Positions 1 through 12,455 are shown, numbered from the stretch's first letter. The stretch: 64,000 nt of DNA from Pictodentalium vernedei (GCA_031216915.1 JAUFNR010000125.1:1-64000), one strand, 5' to 3'. Notes: generated by a model not told the origin, from the letters alone. Numbers and translations are program-made.

Positions 1-660
1 AAATAAAAGACTGCGTGGCCACACCTCCCCCCCCCCCCCCCCCACCACAAAAAAATGGAAATTTTCAAAATTGAAAAAGGGACCTAACTCTGGCAAAAAT
101 TGTTGGATCAAACCCTGATTTGACTTGACCTGCATTTTATGTTGCTGAACCTACACAACAAATTTTATTTGATTCTGCCAATTACAGCTCAAGTTATTGG
201 TTGGAAACTAAAAAAAGGAGTTTTCAAAGTTGAAAAAGTGTGACACTGGAATCACCTACCAGGACTACATGCAGGCTCGAAGGGAAGTTATGGAATTGAA
301 TTCTGCCAATAAGTCGTATCGATTGACCAATACTTACAGTGCTCAATGTATAAAATATTCGTCCAGTTATTGAAAAAATCCGATAAGGTGGTTAATGTAT
401 AAAAGTGTTTTTAATGTGTTAAATGCCATGTTTTGGATCATGAATAAACTCATGTTGTGTCAGAAACTTACCTTGTTTTATTTTTTTTTGGTGGGAGTTG
501 ACCCGTGGCGACTTGACCCGGTAGCGAGTTGACCCGTTCCCAAAAATTTGAAGCTCGATTGTGCCTTGTGTGTGTTGCCATACTTCACTTTCGTGGAGAA
601 TTTCTATGCAACGACTAATAAAATAATTTTCTAGAGAAAAATTTCATGTTCACACTTCTG
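1..660. other. Non-coding, degenerate repeat sequence
   Basis: No convincing gene. A run of 17 C at 27-43 opens the window. Two related stretches near 60-90 and 215-240 (TTCAAARTTGAAAAAG motif) suggest a decayed tandem unit. Three copies of GTTGACCCG lie at about 497-535. Nothing else is recognised. Confidence 0.5.
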
Positions 661-680
661 TCATATTTTATTTGTGATAG

Positions 681-985
681 GGGGTCTAGTGGGGTGGATA
701 GAAAGAAAAAAATATTATTTTTCGCACTTTGAACAAGCGCCTTACCAACGCATGTGGCTTTCCGGTGACAACAACTTCGATCAACAAACACTTGCAGGCA
801 TGAGTCTAATAGCCCACAGATTATTCGAAATTATCGATGATCTTTGTGGATTGCAAACAAATTTAATGAAATGCATCGTTTGCAATGATTCGCAATGTAA
901 ATCACACCAGATCGCAAAATTAGGAGCATTATTTCTGGAACTCACCGAAACCAGACCGAAACGGGTCCGAATGACAGACCAATAA
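681..985 (+). CDS. Possible 3'-terminal exon of an unrecognised host gene
   Basis: This is an open frame of about 100 codons with protein-like composition: balanced charged residues, several Cys and Trp, and a C-terminal half with a Cys-rich CIVCNDSQCKSH stretch. The frame has no ATG at its start. A pyrimidine-poor AG acceptor at 679-680 could begin an exon there. The stop codon (983-985) overlaps an AATAAA signal at 981-986, which would make this a last exon with almost no 3' UTR. I do not recognise the protein and see no upstream partner exon. It could equally be a chance frame or a gene fragment carried by a repeat. Confidence 0.3.
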
Positions 986-2866
986 AGTTAACCATCAATA
1001 TTACATGACGAAGAATAGTTCCCCCGATTTGCGATTAAAAGAAGTGAAAAATCAACCAGTTTACGAATATTTCAACAACGAAAGAATACAACATGGGTTT
1101 CTAATTCCACTATATGTCACCGTTTTGTTAATTAAAGAAAATTGAAATTTTTGTTCTCTATTGGTAATTTTGGCGCATGAATACAAACTAATGGCAAGGT
1201 CGATCCATGTAAACAAATTAATTGCTTCAGTTGGTGAGGGAAGAATATTTACATAGAACAGACAATCAATGCAATTTACCTCTATTAGTCTGCCTCCCTT
1301 GAGATATATCGACAATCAGAATTTCAGCAGTGGCATTGTCATGAGAATTTACGGGACATATGGCGAGATCTTTTGTCGCAATGTTGCCCACAACCTTCAG
1401 TGTTTTGAATTTCTCACCGTAAACATGGCGGACACTTTTGAGACTGAAACGACCCAGGTTGACAACGTGCTTAGTCCTATCTTCGATGTGTTTTATTAAA
1501 AATTAAGACTCAACTGCTGCAGTACATTACTGATAGCTCACGTTGGTTGTTCATTGGAAGGTGAGGCGTTTCGATATTTTTTGAAAACCTGTCCACGCCA
1601 TTTCCGACTTTTTGACAGTACACATTTTCTAATGTCTCCAAATGACTCGTAAATTTGTTAAATGCATATTTTGCGGGTCCCATCACGTTCTATGTGACAT
1701 GACCATTCCCCCCAACCCTGGTATCCAAGGGCAAGGCTGTTTCGTTGCCAAGTTATTGTTCAATGAAATGTTCACATTTTTCTGTGTTTCTGGCTTCCAT
1801 GTTGGCAGCCATGACTTTAGAATCACCTTAAGTTATGGCGCTATCATTGGTATCAAGCACAAAATTTTCAAAAAATGACAAAGTCAGCCCAATAATTCTT
1901 CAGCCGTACATCGGACCGAGCCCGTTTTCGAACTCGACCAAGACATTTTTCCTTGAAAGCCATGTGCCAAATATCCGTCAAATCGGTTGACGTTTGTTGA
2001 AGTATCGCGCTTTCAAGCATAAAATTAGTAGAGTTTAACAAAGGGCCATAACTCTTGCGAAAAAAACATGGACACGCCCGATTTTGCGTCATCGGGTGTT
2101 GCACATGCATATCAAGCCACATACCAAATATCAAAATGCGTCCAGAAATAACTAAGTTTCTTAGCAAAAAGGGCCGCCTGCCCGGCGACCAGCCCTCGCC
2201 TTACCAATATTCAAGGGTTTTTTTTTTTAAAAAAAATTCGATTAAAAAGAGGAAATTAAATGAATAGAATTAAATAAGTATGCCTAATGATATCACACAA
2301 AATAAAGACAAACAGTCGGTTTTTGCTTTTTAAAACTGGCAGCAATTGCTTATAAAATTAATTAATTAATTTTCCCTCTTCCTTTTAATGAGACCTGCTT
2401 TTCAAAGGTGCTTTCTGTAAATTATCATGTTTGCTACATCGCTCTGCACCTGCCCTTGCTGTGATACCTTGTTTTTATGCCGGTGCAGACGTTGTTTTGG
2501 TTTTAATAAACTTTTATTAAAATAACAAAAAAAAAAATGCTTATCAAATAATATTATTACCACTCAATCTGTAAGTTACAAGTCGATTAACATAAGTTTG
2601 GAGGCCCGTTAAAACTCCATAATTTCAGTGACGTCATTCGACGGAGCCGTGCCGCGGGCGACAATGGTATAAATAGCCATTAGCGGCCCGCGGCCCGGCT
2701 ATTTTTAGATTCCAGGGTCAAATGAATTACTCCCATTCTGATTACGTCCCTTTGTATTTCTGAACTGAAGTCGAACGCACGATCGAAACAGAAATATCGA
2801 ACCGGCTTTAGTGATTATATCTTCCAGCAATTCACTCGTGCGGTTAGCTGTAACAGGGAGTGGTAA
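986..2866. other. Non-coding region with low-complexity and decayed repeat
   Basis: No supported gene. The part around 2035-2170 contains GGGCCATAACTC and CATACCAAATATCAAAA-type phrases, which resemble the tandem units seen elsewhere in this window and suggest an old member of that repeat class. AT-rich sequence with an ATTAATTAATTAA stretch lies near 2360. Short frames here look like chance openings. Confidence 0.45.
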
Positions 2867-3066
2867 TAATAGTAATAACATGGCTGTTGTCAGGCATCAT
2901 GATTCATTAGCGGCCCTGCAACAATGATGAACAGCCATTGGGCTTATTAACGGCCCTCGACTTCGTCTCGGACGTTTAATAAACCCTCGGGCTGTTCATC
3001 ATCGCTGCAGGGCAGTTGATGAACCATAATGCCCTCCAAAATCATGTTATTGTTATATTACCGTCT
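2867..3066. repeat. Foldback (inverted-repeat) element, about 200 bp
   Basis: The left half (from AATAACATGGC at about 2875) and the reverse complement of the right half (ending near 3056) align with many matches: AATAACATG, GGCAT, CATGATTCAT/TGGTTCATCA, GCCCTGCA, ATGATGAACAGCC and TTATTAA occur in the same order. The centre is near 2965 (CTTCGTCTCGG). This is the shape of a small non-autonomous foldback or MITE-like element. No coding capacity and no clear target duplication. Confidence 0.6.
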
Positions 3067-3407
3067 TACTTTTGTTAGCGATTCCTTCATTTTCCTTTCG
3101 TCACAAGAGATTCATCAATTTTAAATAGCGAACCCGGACCAGAAGTAACGGATAAATTACCAAATAACGGCGACGTTATTTCGTAAATCCGGCGACGGAA
3201 CACCGGCGACGTTTTTTTTTTTTTTTTTTTTCTCGAGTCTGGCAAAATAATTGACAACATTGGTGTCATTAAATTGAGATAGGTCGGATATCACACATAC
3301 ATCTGCTTTTTCGCACCCCACCTCCCCCCCCCCACCCCCTTATTTCTTAACTGATGCTGATGTTCCGTATATGGGTTAACTTGGAGGGGGGGGGGGGATG
3401 ACTGATT

Positions 3408-4561
3408 TTTAGCTCACGGAAGGGAGCTTAACTTGCCGTCCGTTGTCGTCCGTCGTGAACTATACATTATCGACTTCTCCTCCCAAACTACTGGGCCAAA
3501 TTGAACCAAATCGTCTGTCAATTCAAGTTTGTACAAATAACATTGCCGCGCTGACAAGGGGCACCACAAGGAGCATTACTCTGATAGCACCCATACATTT
3601 TTAAAAAAAAAAAAAAAAATCTAAAATCCTCTCCAGAACCATCATTTAGAATCTTTTGATATTTGGTATATAACATCTCGGGGGGGGGGGGGGGGGGAGT
3701 CAGGTTCAAGTTTGTTCAAATCAAGTCCATGGGTTAATAATTGGGCTGCCTGTAGGAGCCCGAATGAGGAAATTTCTTTAAAGAACTTTCATATTTGGTA
3801 TGAATGCTTTCATATTTGGTATACAACATCTCTAGTGGGGTCATATTCAAGTTTGTACAAATCGAGTCCCTCAATTAGTATTTGAGCTCTCTATTAGAGC
3901 CCAAAGTTTAACTTTGTTTAACTTTGTGCAATTTGAGGAAATTTCTTTAAAAATCTTCGTTTTCTGATCCACCAGACAGAATCCTTTGATGTTTGGTATG
4001 CAACACATCTATAGGGGGGTCAGATTCAAGTTTGTTCAAATCGAGTCCCTGGGTTCATATTTGGGCTGCCTATGGGGGCCTGAATTTTAACTTAGTGCAA
4101 TATGAGGGAATTTCTCTAAAAATCTTTTTCTTCAGATTCACCAGTCAGAATCCTTTCATATTTGGTATGCTACATCTTGAGGTGGGTCAGTTTCAGGTTT
4201 GTTCAAATTGGTTACCTGGGTAAATATTTTGGCTCCCTGTTGAGCCCAAAGTTTAACTTAATGCAATGTGAGGACATTTCTTTAAAAACCTCCTTCTTCA
4301 GATCCACCGGTCAGAATTCTTTCATATTTGATATATAACATTTCAAGGGGGGTCAGGTCCAAGTTTGTTCAATTTGAGCCCCTGGCCTATTATTTGGGCT
4401 CTCTATGGGCAGGGGTGGGGTGGAATGGGAAGCATGTTAGGTTCGGGTTTGATCAAATCGATTCCTTAGTGTTTTTCCAGAAAATTTGCCTTTCATGACT
4501 TCATTCCTTTGTAGTGTTGAAGAACCATGTATAACTGAATGTGAAGCCGGGCCTCTTGTTT
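3408..4561 (+). repeat. Tandem-array dispersed element, AGCTCACC family (copy 1)
   Basis: It starts with TTTTTAGCTCACGGAAGGGAGC and a CGTCC-rich stretch, then holds about five units of roughly 170 bp. Each unit carries CATATTTGGTATRCAACATCT, a G-rich run, CAAGTTTGTTCAAATC and GGGCTCCCTATGGGAGCCC. It ends in GGGCCTCTTGTTT. The same family recurs at 46470-47490 and 52756-54856. Tandem arrays framed by fixed ends, with a short GC hairpin just inside a CTTGTT end, fit non-autonomous Helentron-type elements; that class assignment is inference. A G run at 3680-3697 lies inside. Confidence 0.65.
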
Positions 4562-4599
4562 AGTCAATTTGTGACGAAGTCAAGCTCGACTTTTAGCTT

Positions 4600-5870
4600 G
4601 GTGAATGACGGGCGGGCGTAAACAATTGGGTTCCGGACGATAACTTGATAATGGTTCGACCCACGTTCACGAAAGTCCATACGTAGGTTGGCGTCGGCGA
4701 GTGGAAGAACCCTATTTATTTTGGACTTGCTTGGTCAAAGTTCAAGGCTACAGTGACCATGAACATAGTAAATTGTAAACAATTGTTTTCCGGGTGATAA
4801 CTTGTCTATGGTTGAACTCACATTCATGAAACTTCATACGTAGGTTGGCTTTCGTGAGAGGAAGAAGCCTATTTATTTTGGACGCACTAGGTCAAAGGTC
4901 AAGGTCACAGTGACCCTGAACATAGTAAATCAAAACAATTGGTTTCCGGATGATAACTTGATAATGGTTTGACCCACGTTCATGAAACTGCATGGGTAGG
5001 TTGGCATCACTGAGAGGAAGAATCCTATTTATTTTGGACCCGCTGGGCGAAAGGTCAAGGTCACAGTGACCATTAACATAGTAAATCGTAAACAATTGGT
5101 TTCCGGATGCTAACTTAACTACGGTTGAACCCACATTCATGAAACTTCATAGGTAGGTTAGCCTAGGTGAGTTGAAGACTCCCTATTTATCTTGGACTCG
5201 CTAGGTCAAAGGTCAAGATCACAGTGACCCTGAACATAATACGTCGTAAACTATTGGTTTCCAGATGATAATTTGACAAGGGTTCCACCGACGTTCATGA
5301 AACTTCATAGGTAGGTTGGCAATATTGCATGAAAGAGCCCTATTTATTTTGGAATCAGTAGGTCTAAGGTCAAGGTCACAGTGACCCTTCGCGTAGTAAA
5401 TTGTAAACAATTGGTTTCCGGGGGGGGGGGGGGTGCGGTGGCTCAGTAGGTAGAGGTGCAGGCTGCAAGCCGAGAGGTCCTCGGTTCGAATCCCACCTGC
5501 GGCAATCGCGTTGTGTCCTTGGGCAAGACACTTCATCTCCATTGTCCGCGTGGGGGCACGATGGCGCCGTGTACTAAGGCGTACTGCACGTCGATGGTAC
5601 GCATGTCTTCAAACAATCTAACCCTGCCTGTGCTGCAGTGCGGAGTTACGATGTTGGGGAGCTGGCAGCTGCTCGTCGTTGCTCGGTGGTTCTCTCCGGG
5701 TACTCCGTCTTCCTCCACCCGTAAAACTGTCAGGGTCATGATTAGCCATTGTGCATAAATATGTGACCCTAAACATCAATAAATAAATAAATAAATTGGT
5801 TTCCGGACGATAAGTTGATAATGATTAAACCCACTTTTGTGTTGTCACAACTCGACATTGGTTGGGTGAT
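4600..5870. repeat. Tandem array of about 157-bp units, split by a SINE
   Basis: The anchor TTTCCGGAYGATAACTTGATAA recurs near 4630, 4787, 4943, 5100, 5259 and 5415, giving spacings of 156-159 bp. A seventh anchor lies at 5799 after the SINE. Each unit also has GTTCATGAAACTTCATAGGTAGG, CCTATTTATTTTGGAC and a GTCAAGGTCACAGTGACC segment. Leftward frames of about 80-100 codons in the array share repeated peptides and are by-products of the repeat. Confidence 0.8.
5422..5793 (+). mobile_element. tRNA-derived SINE (family 1) with 13-bp target duplication
   Basis: After a G run the head carries a box A-like TGGCTCAGTAGG and a canonical box B GGTTCGAATCC, the internal Pol III promoter of tRNA genes. 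Next come GTGTCCTTGGGCAAGACACTT, a segment with GGTACTCCG.CTTCCTCCACCC, and a 3' end ACCCTAAACATCAATAAATAAATAAATAA. The 13-bp sequence AATTGGTTTCCGG flanks it at 5409-5421 and 5794-5806, so it inserted into the 157-bp tandem array. It has no coding capacity. Confidence 0.88.
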
Positions 5871-5924
5871 CTTATCGGAATTATTTTTTTTTTGGGGGGG
5901 GGGGGGGCGGATGTGCCCCCAGAA

Positions 5925-6090
5925 CGCCCCATGGCTGCGCCACCGTGCCCCACTTGGGCACTCGTGATTAAGTATCTTGCACAATGACACAACGCAGTTA
6001 CCCCTGCTGGGGATCTAACCGTGGATCTCTCGGATTGGTGTTAGTAGTAGATCATGTACCCGATCGACCCACATTGGCCGGATCTCATGT
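5925..6090 (-). repeat. Diverged SINE-like relic
   Basis: On the minus strand the phrases TTGTGTCATTGTGCAAGATACTT and GGGGCACGGTGGCGC resemble the middle part of family 1, and a following stretch resembles its tRNA-like head. Similarity is much lower than in the other copies, so this is an old or different member. Confidence 0.4.
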
Positions 6091-8635
6091 GACGTCATAG
6101 GCACATGGCCAAGTTACTTCATTTTTTGGTTGTCATGGTAGCCCGCGTGAGCGTCATCTTGTGACAACATTCCCATAGTGATATGTGGTCCTAGTGTGCA
6201 TGCACAACGCGATTTGTTGAGGTGAGACGAGTGTACGTCGTCCATTTTGTAAATCTGAGACCGCCATCTTGGTTTCTATGGGAGCACATGGTTGCTAGGT
6301 GACCCAAAACCTTCTAATTGAAAAGGGGTGTGTTCGAAGGGTGTGTTCGATTGAATAGGAGTAATTTTTTACAGCAAATAACCCGACAATTCCTCTAAAT
6401 AGCTCAAAACTACCGAGACGGACTTAGCAAACCCCAACCTAGGGCTTATAATAGTAACACGTAGTGCTAAATGAATGATGAGACGTCTCATGTGGATAAA
6501 CTCAGGTGAACTAGAATACATCGAATTACCACAAACAACCAGACAATCCCTCTGAACCATCAAAACAACTTTATTTGGCACGGATTCCACAATTTTGGGC
6601 TTAAAAGAGTAGCATGCAATGCTTTAAGGTGCGTTTCCTCGTATGAGTAATTGCATTTGTTCGAAAACTTTGTAAAATTACCCAAATAAAACCAACAGTT
6701 CTTTTACTAGTGCGAATTTCCCACTATATTTTCGGTTTCTGTCTGTTGCCCCCGAGAATTCTTCTTTTTCTCCACAGTCTCTGTATTGTATGTATTCCGA
6801 TATATTCTGTGGTTTATTCTTCTATTTCCTGGCCTGTTTTGCCTTTTACTGGTCCCATTTCTGCCTATCCCAACAGTCTATTTTGCCTAGGCCGTCTCTG
6901 TTTTTGCCTTTCCTGTGTATAACGAAGTCCTCTATGATCCTCAAACCCAAAATACAATCAAGCAGGGATAGGTATTATTCGAACGACTCGAATCTTATCC
7001 AGCAAATAAGCTTTTGAAGCAGTTACTGAAAAAATCATTGCTCGAACGACTCAAATCCCATTGAGCAAATGAGTATCGAAAGAGCGATTTAATTACGACT
7101 CTTAATGTTCATCGGGGTATGGGAGGATACCTATGCCATGATGATGTAGTACTATATATACCTGATGATAATTTAGCTCCTAGCATCTGCCCAGTTCTAG
7201 ACCTCCCCATCATCTTCAAACCTCCAACACCACTATTACTGATTTTCCCAATATTGCCATTGTCTGTCCTATGATTAGCTTTTACAGTGGTCACCAAATC
7301 CTGTAGTCTTCTTCCACTCTTGCAGCCTTGTACCATTACTAGCACTAGTACAGGCTTGCTAACCATCTCAGATTGCTCGAACGACCAGAATCTCATCGAA
7401 CAAATGAGCCATAGAGTAATTGCCTGAACGAGTGACTCCACGTACGACTATTTTGCTCGTCTAGGTATTGATGGATGGGAAGGATCTTGGGAACTAACAA
7501 CGTGATATAATAACCTTAGTTATTGCAATTGATATGCAATCCCGCTTATAATATAGCCTTGGTTTTTGGAGGTGTTGTTCAACCCCTAATGAACCAATTT
7601 GCCATTGAATTATGATCTTTTGTCAGTTTAAAAATGAAGGTCTGTTTTACTATAGCTTGTCTCAAGTTTGATCCTTCCGCAATCTTTCAAATTTCTCGAT
7701 TGCCATATTTGTCGCCACATTAACATAGGACCATACATGTCTGGTTCTGTGTTTTTGCATGTCGTACAACACGTTTTGGAAAACTGTTATATTTCACATA
7801 ACCTCTGCTGTTTCTGCGGTATATACCATATCTTTCCTGCAATATTTACCGAAATTAACAATATTGGGTGTGCACCATTACGTGTCACGTATTTTCATAT
7901 TATACCAAAATGTTTGTGATGCACCATAGAATATGCTGGAACTCATCATTAATCTGAAATTGTCCCGCGGTGCCAGAATGGCATCCATGAAAGTCTGTGA
8001 GTCGTAAGCATGAGAACAGTCCTCAAAGTCCAAAATACCCTAAAATAAAAGAACAGGTGTGTCCTACAATTATTCAAGTACGACCTCGAAGACAACGTTT
8101 GACAATTTAACAAAGCTGCGTTAAGAAAGGCCAATTCCAGTTAGTGTGTGTACAAAATCCAATGCGGCGGCCATTTGTTTTGTTTTGAAGTGGTTAACAT
8201 TTGTCGAAAATCCTACCGGAGCCCGGAAGACCCCATAATTAAATATATTTATTTTACTTTCTTTACAATAAAATTGATTTTACCACAGAAAAATAGTTTT
8301 TTTCAGAGTAGAAGACATCGTTCAAAACATTGGACATGGAAAGTCCAGTAAGCTGGTTGTTAACTTTACAGTGGCCGGGGGGGGGGGGGGGGGGGGGGGG
8401 GGCTGGGGGGTACAAAACACTCTTTTGCTTTGCCTCTGAAAATGATGCACTCTGCAAACAAATTATCAAGACATCCTCGAATTGACTCGTCTCAAAGTAA
8501 ATTGAGAGTGTGCATGAATAAAAACTTGGAATTCTGACTCCAAAAGTTGGCAGGTGTGCATTAGAGGTTGCATTTAATATGTTCAGACTAAACATGTGGG
8601 TTTTAGATATGTAACATAAGGCAAGTACCAGAAAT
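6091..8635. other. Non-coding region with short repeats
   Basis: No supported gene. A degenerate repeat built on ATTGCTCGAACGACTC and GAGCAAATGAG occurs at about 6975-7085 and 7375-7440 and has relatives near 62265-62330. A run of 26 G lies at 8377-8402. Other open frames here have low-complexity products. Confidence 0.5.
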
Positions 8636-9385
8636 TATTCTGTTTCAAACTTGAGAACTTTTCTAACATTTTGATGTATATCCCATAATGAGATAGAAAC
8701 TATGGGGTTATAGTACCGTTATACATGCATGTCTACAACCTTAGATATAGAGATTAGGTTAGAGAGAATATTGACTTGTGAGTTGTATTTACACCCTAAG
8801 GCAGCAGATATCATTTTGTTTCAAACTTGAGAACTTTCCTAAAATTTCGATATATACCCCATATTGAGATAAAAACTATGGGGTTATACATACATATATG
8901 CAACCTGAGGTATAGGGATTTTATTTCAAACTTGAGAACTTTCCTCCCGGACCCCGTGGGAACCCCGAGAAGTAAACCAGTGCATGTTTACCGTGGTAAA
9001 CAAGCGCTATGTTTTACTGGTAAGATATGACCATGTAACCAATGCCTGGGGGGGGGGGGGGGGGGGGGGGGGGACGTTCTCCAAAATGGGTAACTTGAAA
9101 TACTGGGTGTCAACAGCGTGACTGACGAAACGTAACTTTATCTCCATGTGGTGGTCACAATGAGCCATTGTGCAGAAGTATCTGACCTTAAACACCAATA
9201 AATAAATGAGTAAATAATGAGAACTTTCCTAACATTTTAATATATATCCTATATTGAGGTAGAAACTACATGTAAATTACGGGGGTTATACATGCATGTA
9301 TACAACCTAAGCCACCAGAAATCATTTTGTTACAAACATTAGGGATTTCTTGAAATATGGATATATATCCCATACTAGTACCTAT
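8636..9385 (+). repeat. Tandem repeat of about 150-180 bp units, interrupted by a SINE
   Basis: TTTCAAACTTGAGAACTTT followed by ATATATCCCATA.TGAGATA and ACTATGGGGTTATA recurs from about 8642, 8819 and 8925, then resumes after an insertion at 9218 and ends with a weaker copy near 9330. The insertion at 8946-9217 is flanked by copies of the unit sequence TGAGAACTTTCCT. Confidence 0.7.
8946..9217 (+). mobile_element. SINE (family 2) with 13-bp target duplication
   Basis: Target duplication TGAGAACTTTCCT at 8933-8945 and 9218-9230. The body begins CCCGGACCCCGTGGGAACCC, carries TTTACCGTGGTAAACAAGC and GTAACCAATGCCTGGG, then a 26-G run (9048-9073). It ends with TGACCTTAAACACCAATAAATAAA, the same 3' tail as family 1. 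A different head on a shared tail suggests that both use the same LINE machinery. Related copies lie near 49955, 52085, 55715 and 58525. Confidence 0.75.
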
Positions 9386-10296
9386 AGTAATACAATTTGT
9401 TCACTTGTAAATGAACAACCTTAGAGGCTTTGTTAAACTTACGCCCATTCATGGTTCAGTTTTGGCCTCATTATATATACTTCCATTTGCTCTTTCAGGT
9501 TCAAGTTGGAATAGTTGGGATAAAAACGATATAGGCATGGACGTAGATTTTGCCGAAAATTATCATTTTCGCTTCCTTTGTTTCACCAACATGATTTTGA
9601 ATTTTCAGAAATTGGTGCCTTTTTCCAACTCTAATTTTCATGTTTCTGAATTCAAGGTCAGTGAGTTTTCTTGTTTTTCGTTTTTCTGCTCCTCTAAATT
9701 TTTCGCTGGTTTGCGTTTCTGCATCTCAACTAATTTTAGTTTTGAATACCATTTGCAGGTTACATGGTCTTGTAAGAAGATTGTGAGGCTGCAACTTCAC
9801 AATTTTTAATAAGTTTGTTAGTCCATATCATTTCTATGGATAGCAAACTGCTAAGCATGTTTTCATTCATACATTTACAGAAATTTTGTGAATTACTCAA
9901 GAACTATTTGAAATACCTCGTGTCAACAGTGTGACATCTCAGCTGTCATTTCAAAATGTTACCTTACTCCAGTAGTCTGCAGTAATATAGCAATATTGCT
10001 ATGCATGCCTACTTTACGAATATCTGGTAAAAAAGCAGATGCGGGAGGAAATAATTTTTTTTTAAAATTTATCAACCAATAATCTTCAAAAAGTTCCCAC
10101 ACTAAATGCGCTATTTTACCAGAATTTCGATATATGTACTATGCCAGAGATTCCGATACAAAGGATTAAATCACAGGTTGCCCGGCGTGACCATGTTTCG
10201 TTCAGAACGAAGAAAGATTTGTGATTTATAACTGCAAGGAGGACATATCTTTGCATCTGGGATGGAGAATGATGTTTGTTCCAGTCCACACGTTTA
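9386..10296. other. Non-coding, no recognisable feature
   Basis: A frame at 9411-9809 is rich in Phe, Ser and Cys and has no recognisable motif. It looks like a chance opening in AT-rich DNA. Nothing else is seen. Confidence 0.5.
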
Positions 10297-12455
10297 TTAT
10301 CCCCGCATTTTCAAAAATGCGGGGATATTGTCGTGATCTTCGTCTGTACGTCCGTACGTCCGTCCGTACGCCACACCCTGAAAGGCTCCTTGGGTATTCA
10401 AATCGAAACGTTTAAACCATGCTGAGGTGTTCAGGTAGCAACTCTAGATGTACATGAAGGTTTCGGAATTTTGATTTGGCCCTAGGTGGTTTCCGTGAAG
10501 CCACTTGTATCGTTAAAAATCTGTTTTCATCGAAAGGCTCCTAGAGTATTTAATTCGAAACTATTAGACTATGCTAAGGTGTTCAGGTAGCATCACTAGA
10601 TGTGCATAAAGGTTTCGGAATTTTGATTTGGCCCCATGTGGTTCCAGTTGAATCACTTTTATCATTAGAAACTTAGTTTTCATCTAAAGACTCCTAGGGT
10701 ATTTAATTCGAAACGTTTAAACTACGCCAATGTCTTCAGGTAACATTTCCAGATGTGCATGAAGGTTTCGGAATTTTGATTTGGCCCCAGGTGGTTCCAG
10801 AGGAACCACTTTTATCGTTACAAAATCACTTTTCATCTAAAGGCTCCTAGGGTGTTTAATTTGAAACGTTAAAACTATGCTAAGGTGTTCAGGTAACATC
10901 TCTAGATGTGCATAAAATTCTTGGAATTTTGATTTGGCCCCAGATGGTTCCATTGGTGCCACTTTTATCGTTAAAAAGTCAGTTTTTTATCGAAAGGCTC
11001 CTAGGGTATTTAATTCGAAACATTTAAACTATGCTAAATGTGTTCAAGTAACATTTCTAGATGTGCATGAAGGTTTCGGAATTTTGGTTTGGCCCCAAGT
11101 GGCTCCGGTGGAACCACTTTTACTGTTGGAAAATTGTTTTTTATCGAAAGGCGCCTAGGGTTTTTAATTCGAAACGTTTAAACTATGCTAAGGTGTTCAG
11201 GTAACATCTCTAGATGTACACGAAGGTCTCGGAATTTTGATTTGGCCCCAGGTGGTTCCAGTGGAACCACTTTTATCGTTGGAAAATCAGTTTTCATCGA
11301 AAGGCTCCAAGGGTATTTAATTCGTAACGTTTACACTGTGCTAATGTGTTCAGGTAACATCTCTAGATGTGCATAAAAGTTTCGGAATTTTGATTTGACC
11401 CCAGTTGGTTTCATTGGAACCACTTTTTTCGTTGCAAAATCAGTTTTAATCGAAAGGCTCCTAGGGTATTTAATTCGAATCGTTTAAACTATGCTAAGGT
11501 ATTCAGGTAACATCTCTAGGTTTTGGAATTTTGATTTGACCCCAGGTGGTTCCAGTGGAAACACTTTTATTGTTGGAAAATCAGGTTTCATTGAATGGCT
11601 CCTAGAGTATATAATCTGAAGCGTTTAAGCTATGCTAAAGAGTTCAGTTAACATCTCTAGATGTGCATGAAGGTTTCAGAATTTTGATTTGGCTCCAGGT
11701 GGTTCTGGTGAAACCACTTTTATCGTTATAAAATCAGTTTTCACAGAAAGGCTCCTAGGGTATTTAATTCGAAATGTTTAAACTATGCTGATGTGTTCAT
11801 GTAGCATCTCTAGATGTACATGAAGGTTTCGGAATTTTGATATGGCCCCAAGTGGTTCCGATGGAACCACTTTTATCGTTGAAAAATTAGTTTTCATCGA
11901 AAGGCTCCTAGGGTTTTTAATTCGAAACGTTTAAACTATGCTTAGGTGTTCAGGTAGCATCGCTAGATGTGAACGAAGGTTTCGGAATTTTGATTTGGCC
12001 CCAGGTGGTTCAGTGGAACCACTTTTATCATGTGAAAATCAGTTTTCCCCGAAAGGCTCCTAAGGAATTTAATTCGTAACTTTTAAAATATGCTTAGGTG
12101 TTCAGGTAGCATCGCTAGATGTGAACGAAGGTTTCGGAATTTTGATTTGGCCCCAGGTGGTTCAGTGGAACCACTTTTATCATGTGAAAATCAGTTTTCA
12201 TCGAAAGGCTTCTAACGAATTTAATTCGTAACTTTTAAACTATGCTAAGGTGTTCAGGTAACATTTCTAGATGTGCATGAAGGTTTCGGAATTTTGATTT
12301 GGGCCCAGGTGGTTCCAGTGGAACAACTTTTATTGTTAGAAAATCCGTTTTCATCGAAAGGCTCCTAGGGTATTTAATTCGAAACGTTAAAACTATGCGA
12401 AGGTGTTGCTAAGGAAATGCGGGGATACACCACTGTGTGCTTTGCACACAAATAA
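10297..12455 (+). repeat. Helentron-like element with 14 tandem units of about 152 bp
   Basis: The left end is a hairpin, CCCCGCATTTTCAAAAATGCGGGG (arms 10301-10308 and 10317-10324), followed by a CGTCCGTAC-rich stretch. Then about 14 units begin with AAAGGCTCCTAGGG (near 10380, 10534, 10686, 10840, 10996, 11147, 11299, 11452, 11594, 11748, 11899, 12052, 12206, 12357). The right end returns to AAATGCGGGGATAC and then a short hairpin GTGTGC-TTT-GCACAC. A tandem core framed by fixed ends with a 3' hairpin matches non-autonomous Helentron-type elements; no Rep/helicase coding is present, so the class is inferred. Confidence 0.65.

Noticed and set aside
5422-5500. A tRNA gene
   Set aside because: Box A and box B are good, but the sequence continues into a SINE body with a target duplication, and the same head is repeated elsewhere.
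4892-5542. Leftward frames with repeated peptides
   Set aside because: Products of the 157-bp tandem units, without start context or domain.
9411-9809. 132-codon frame
   Set aside because: Phe/Ser-rich composition without a domain, in AT-rich DNA beside tandem repeats.
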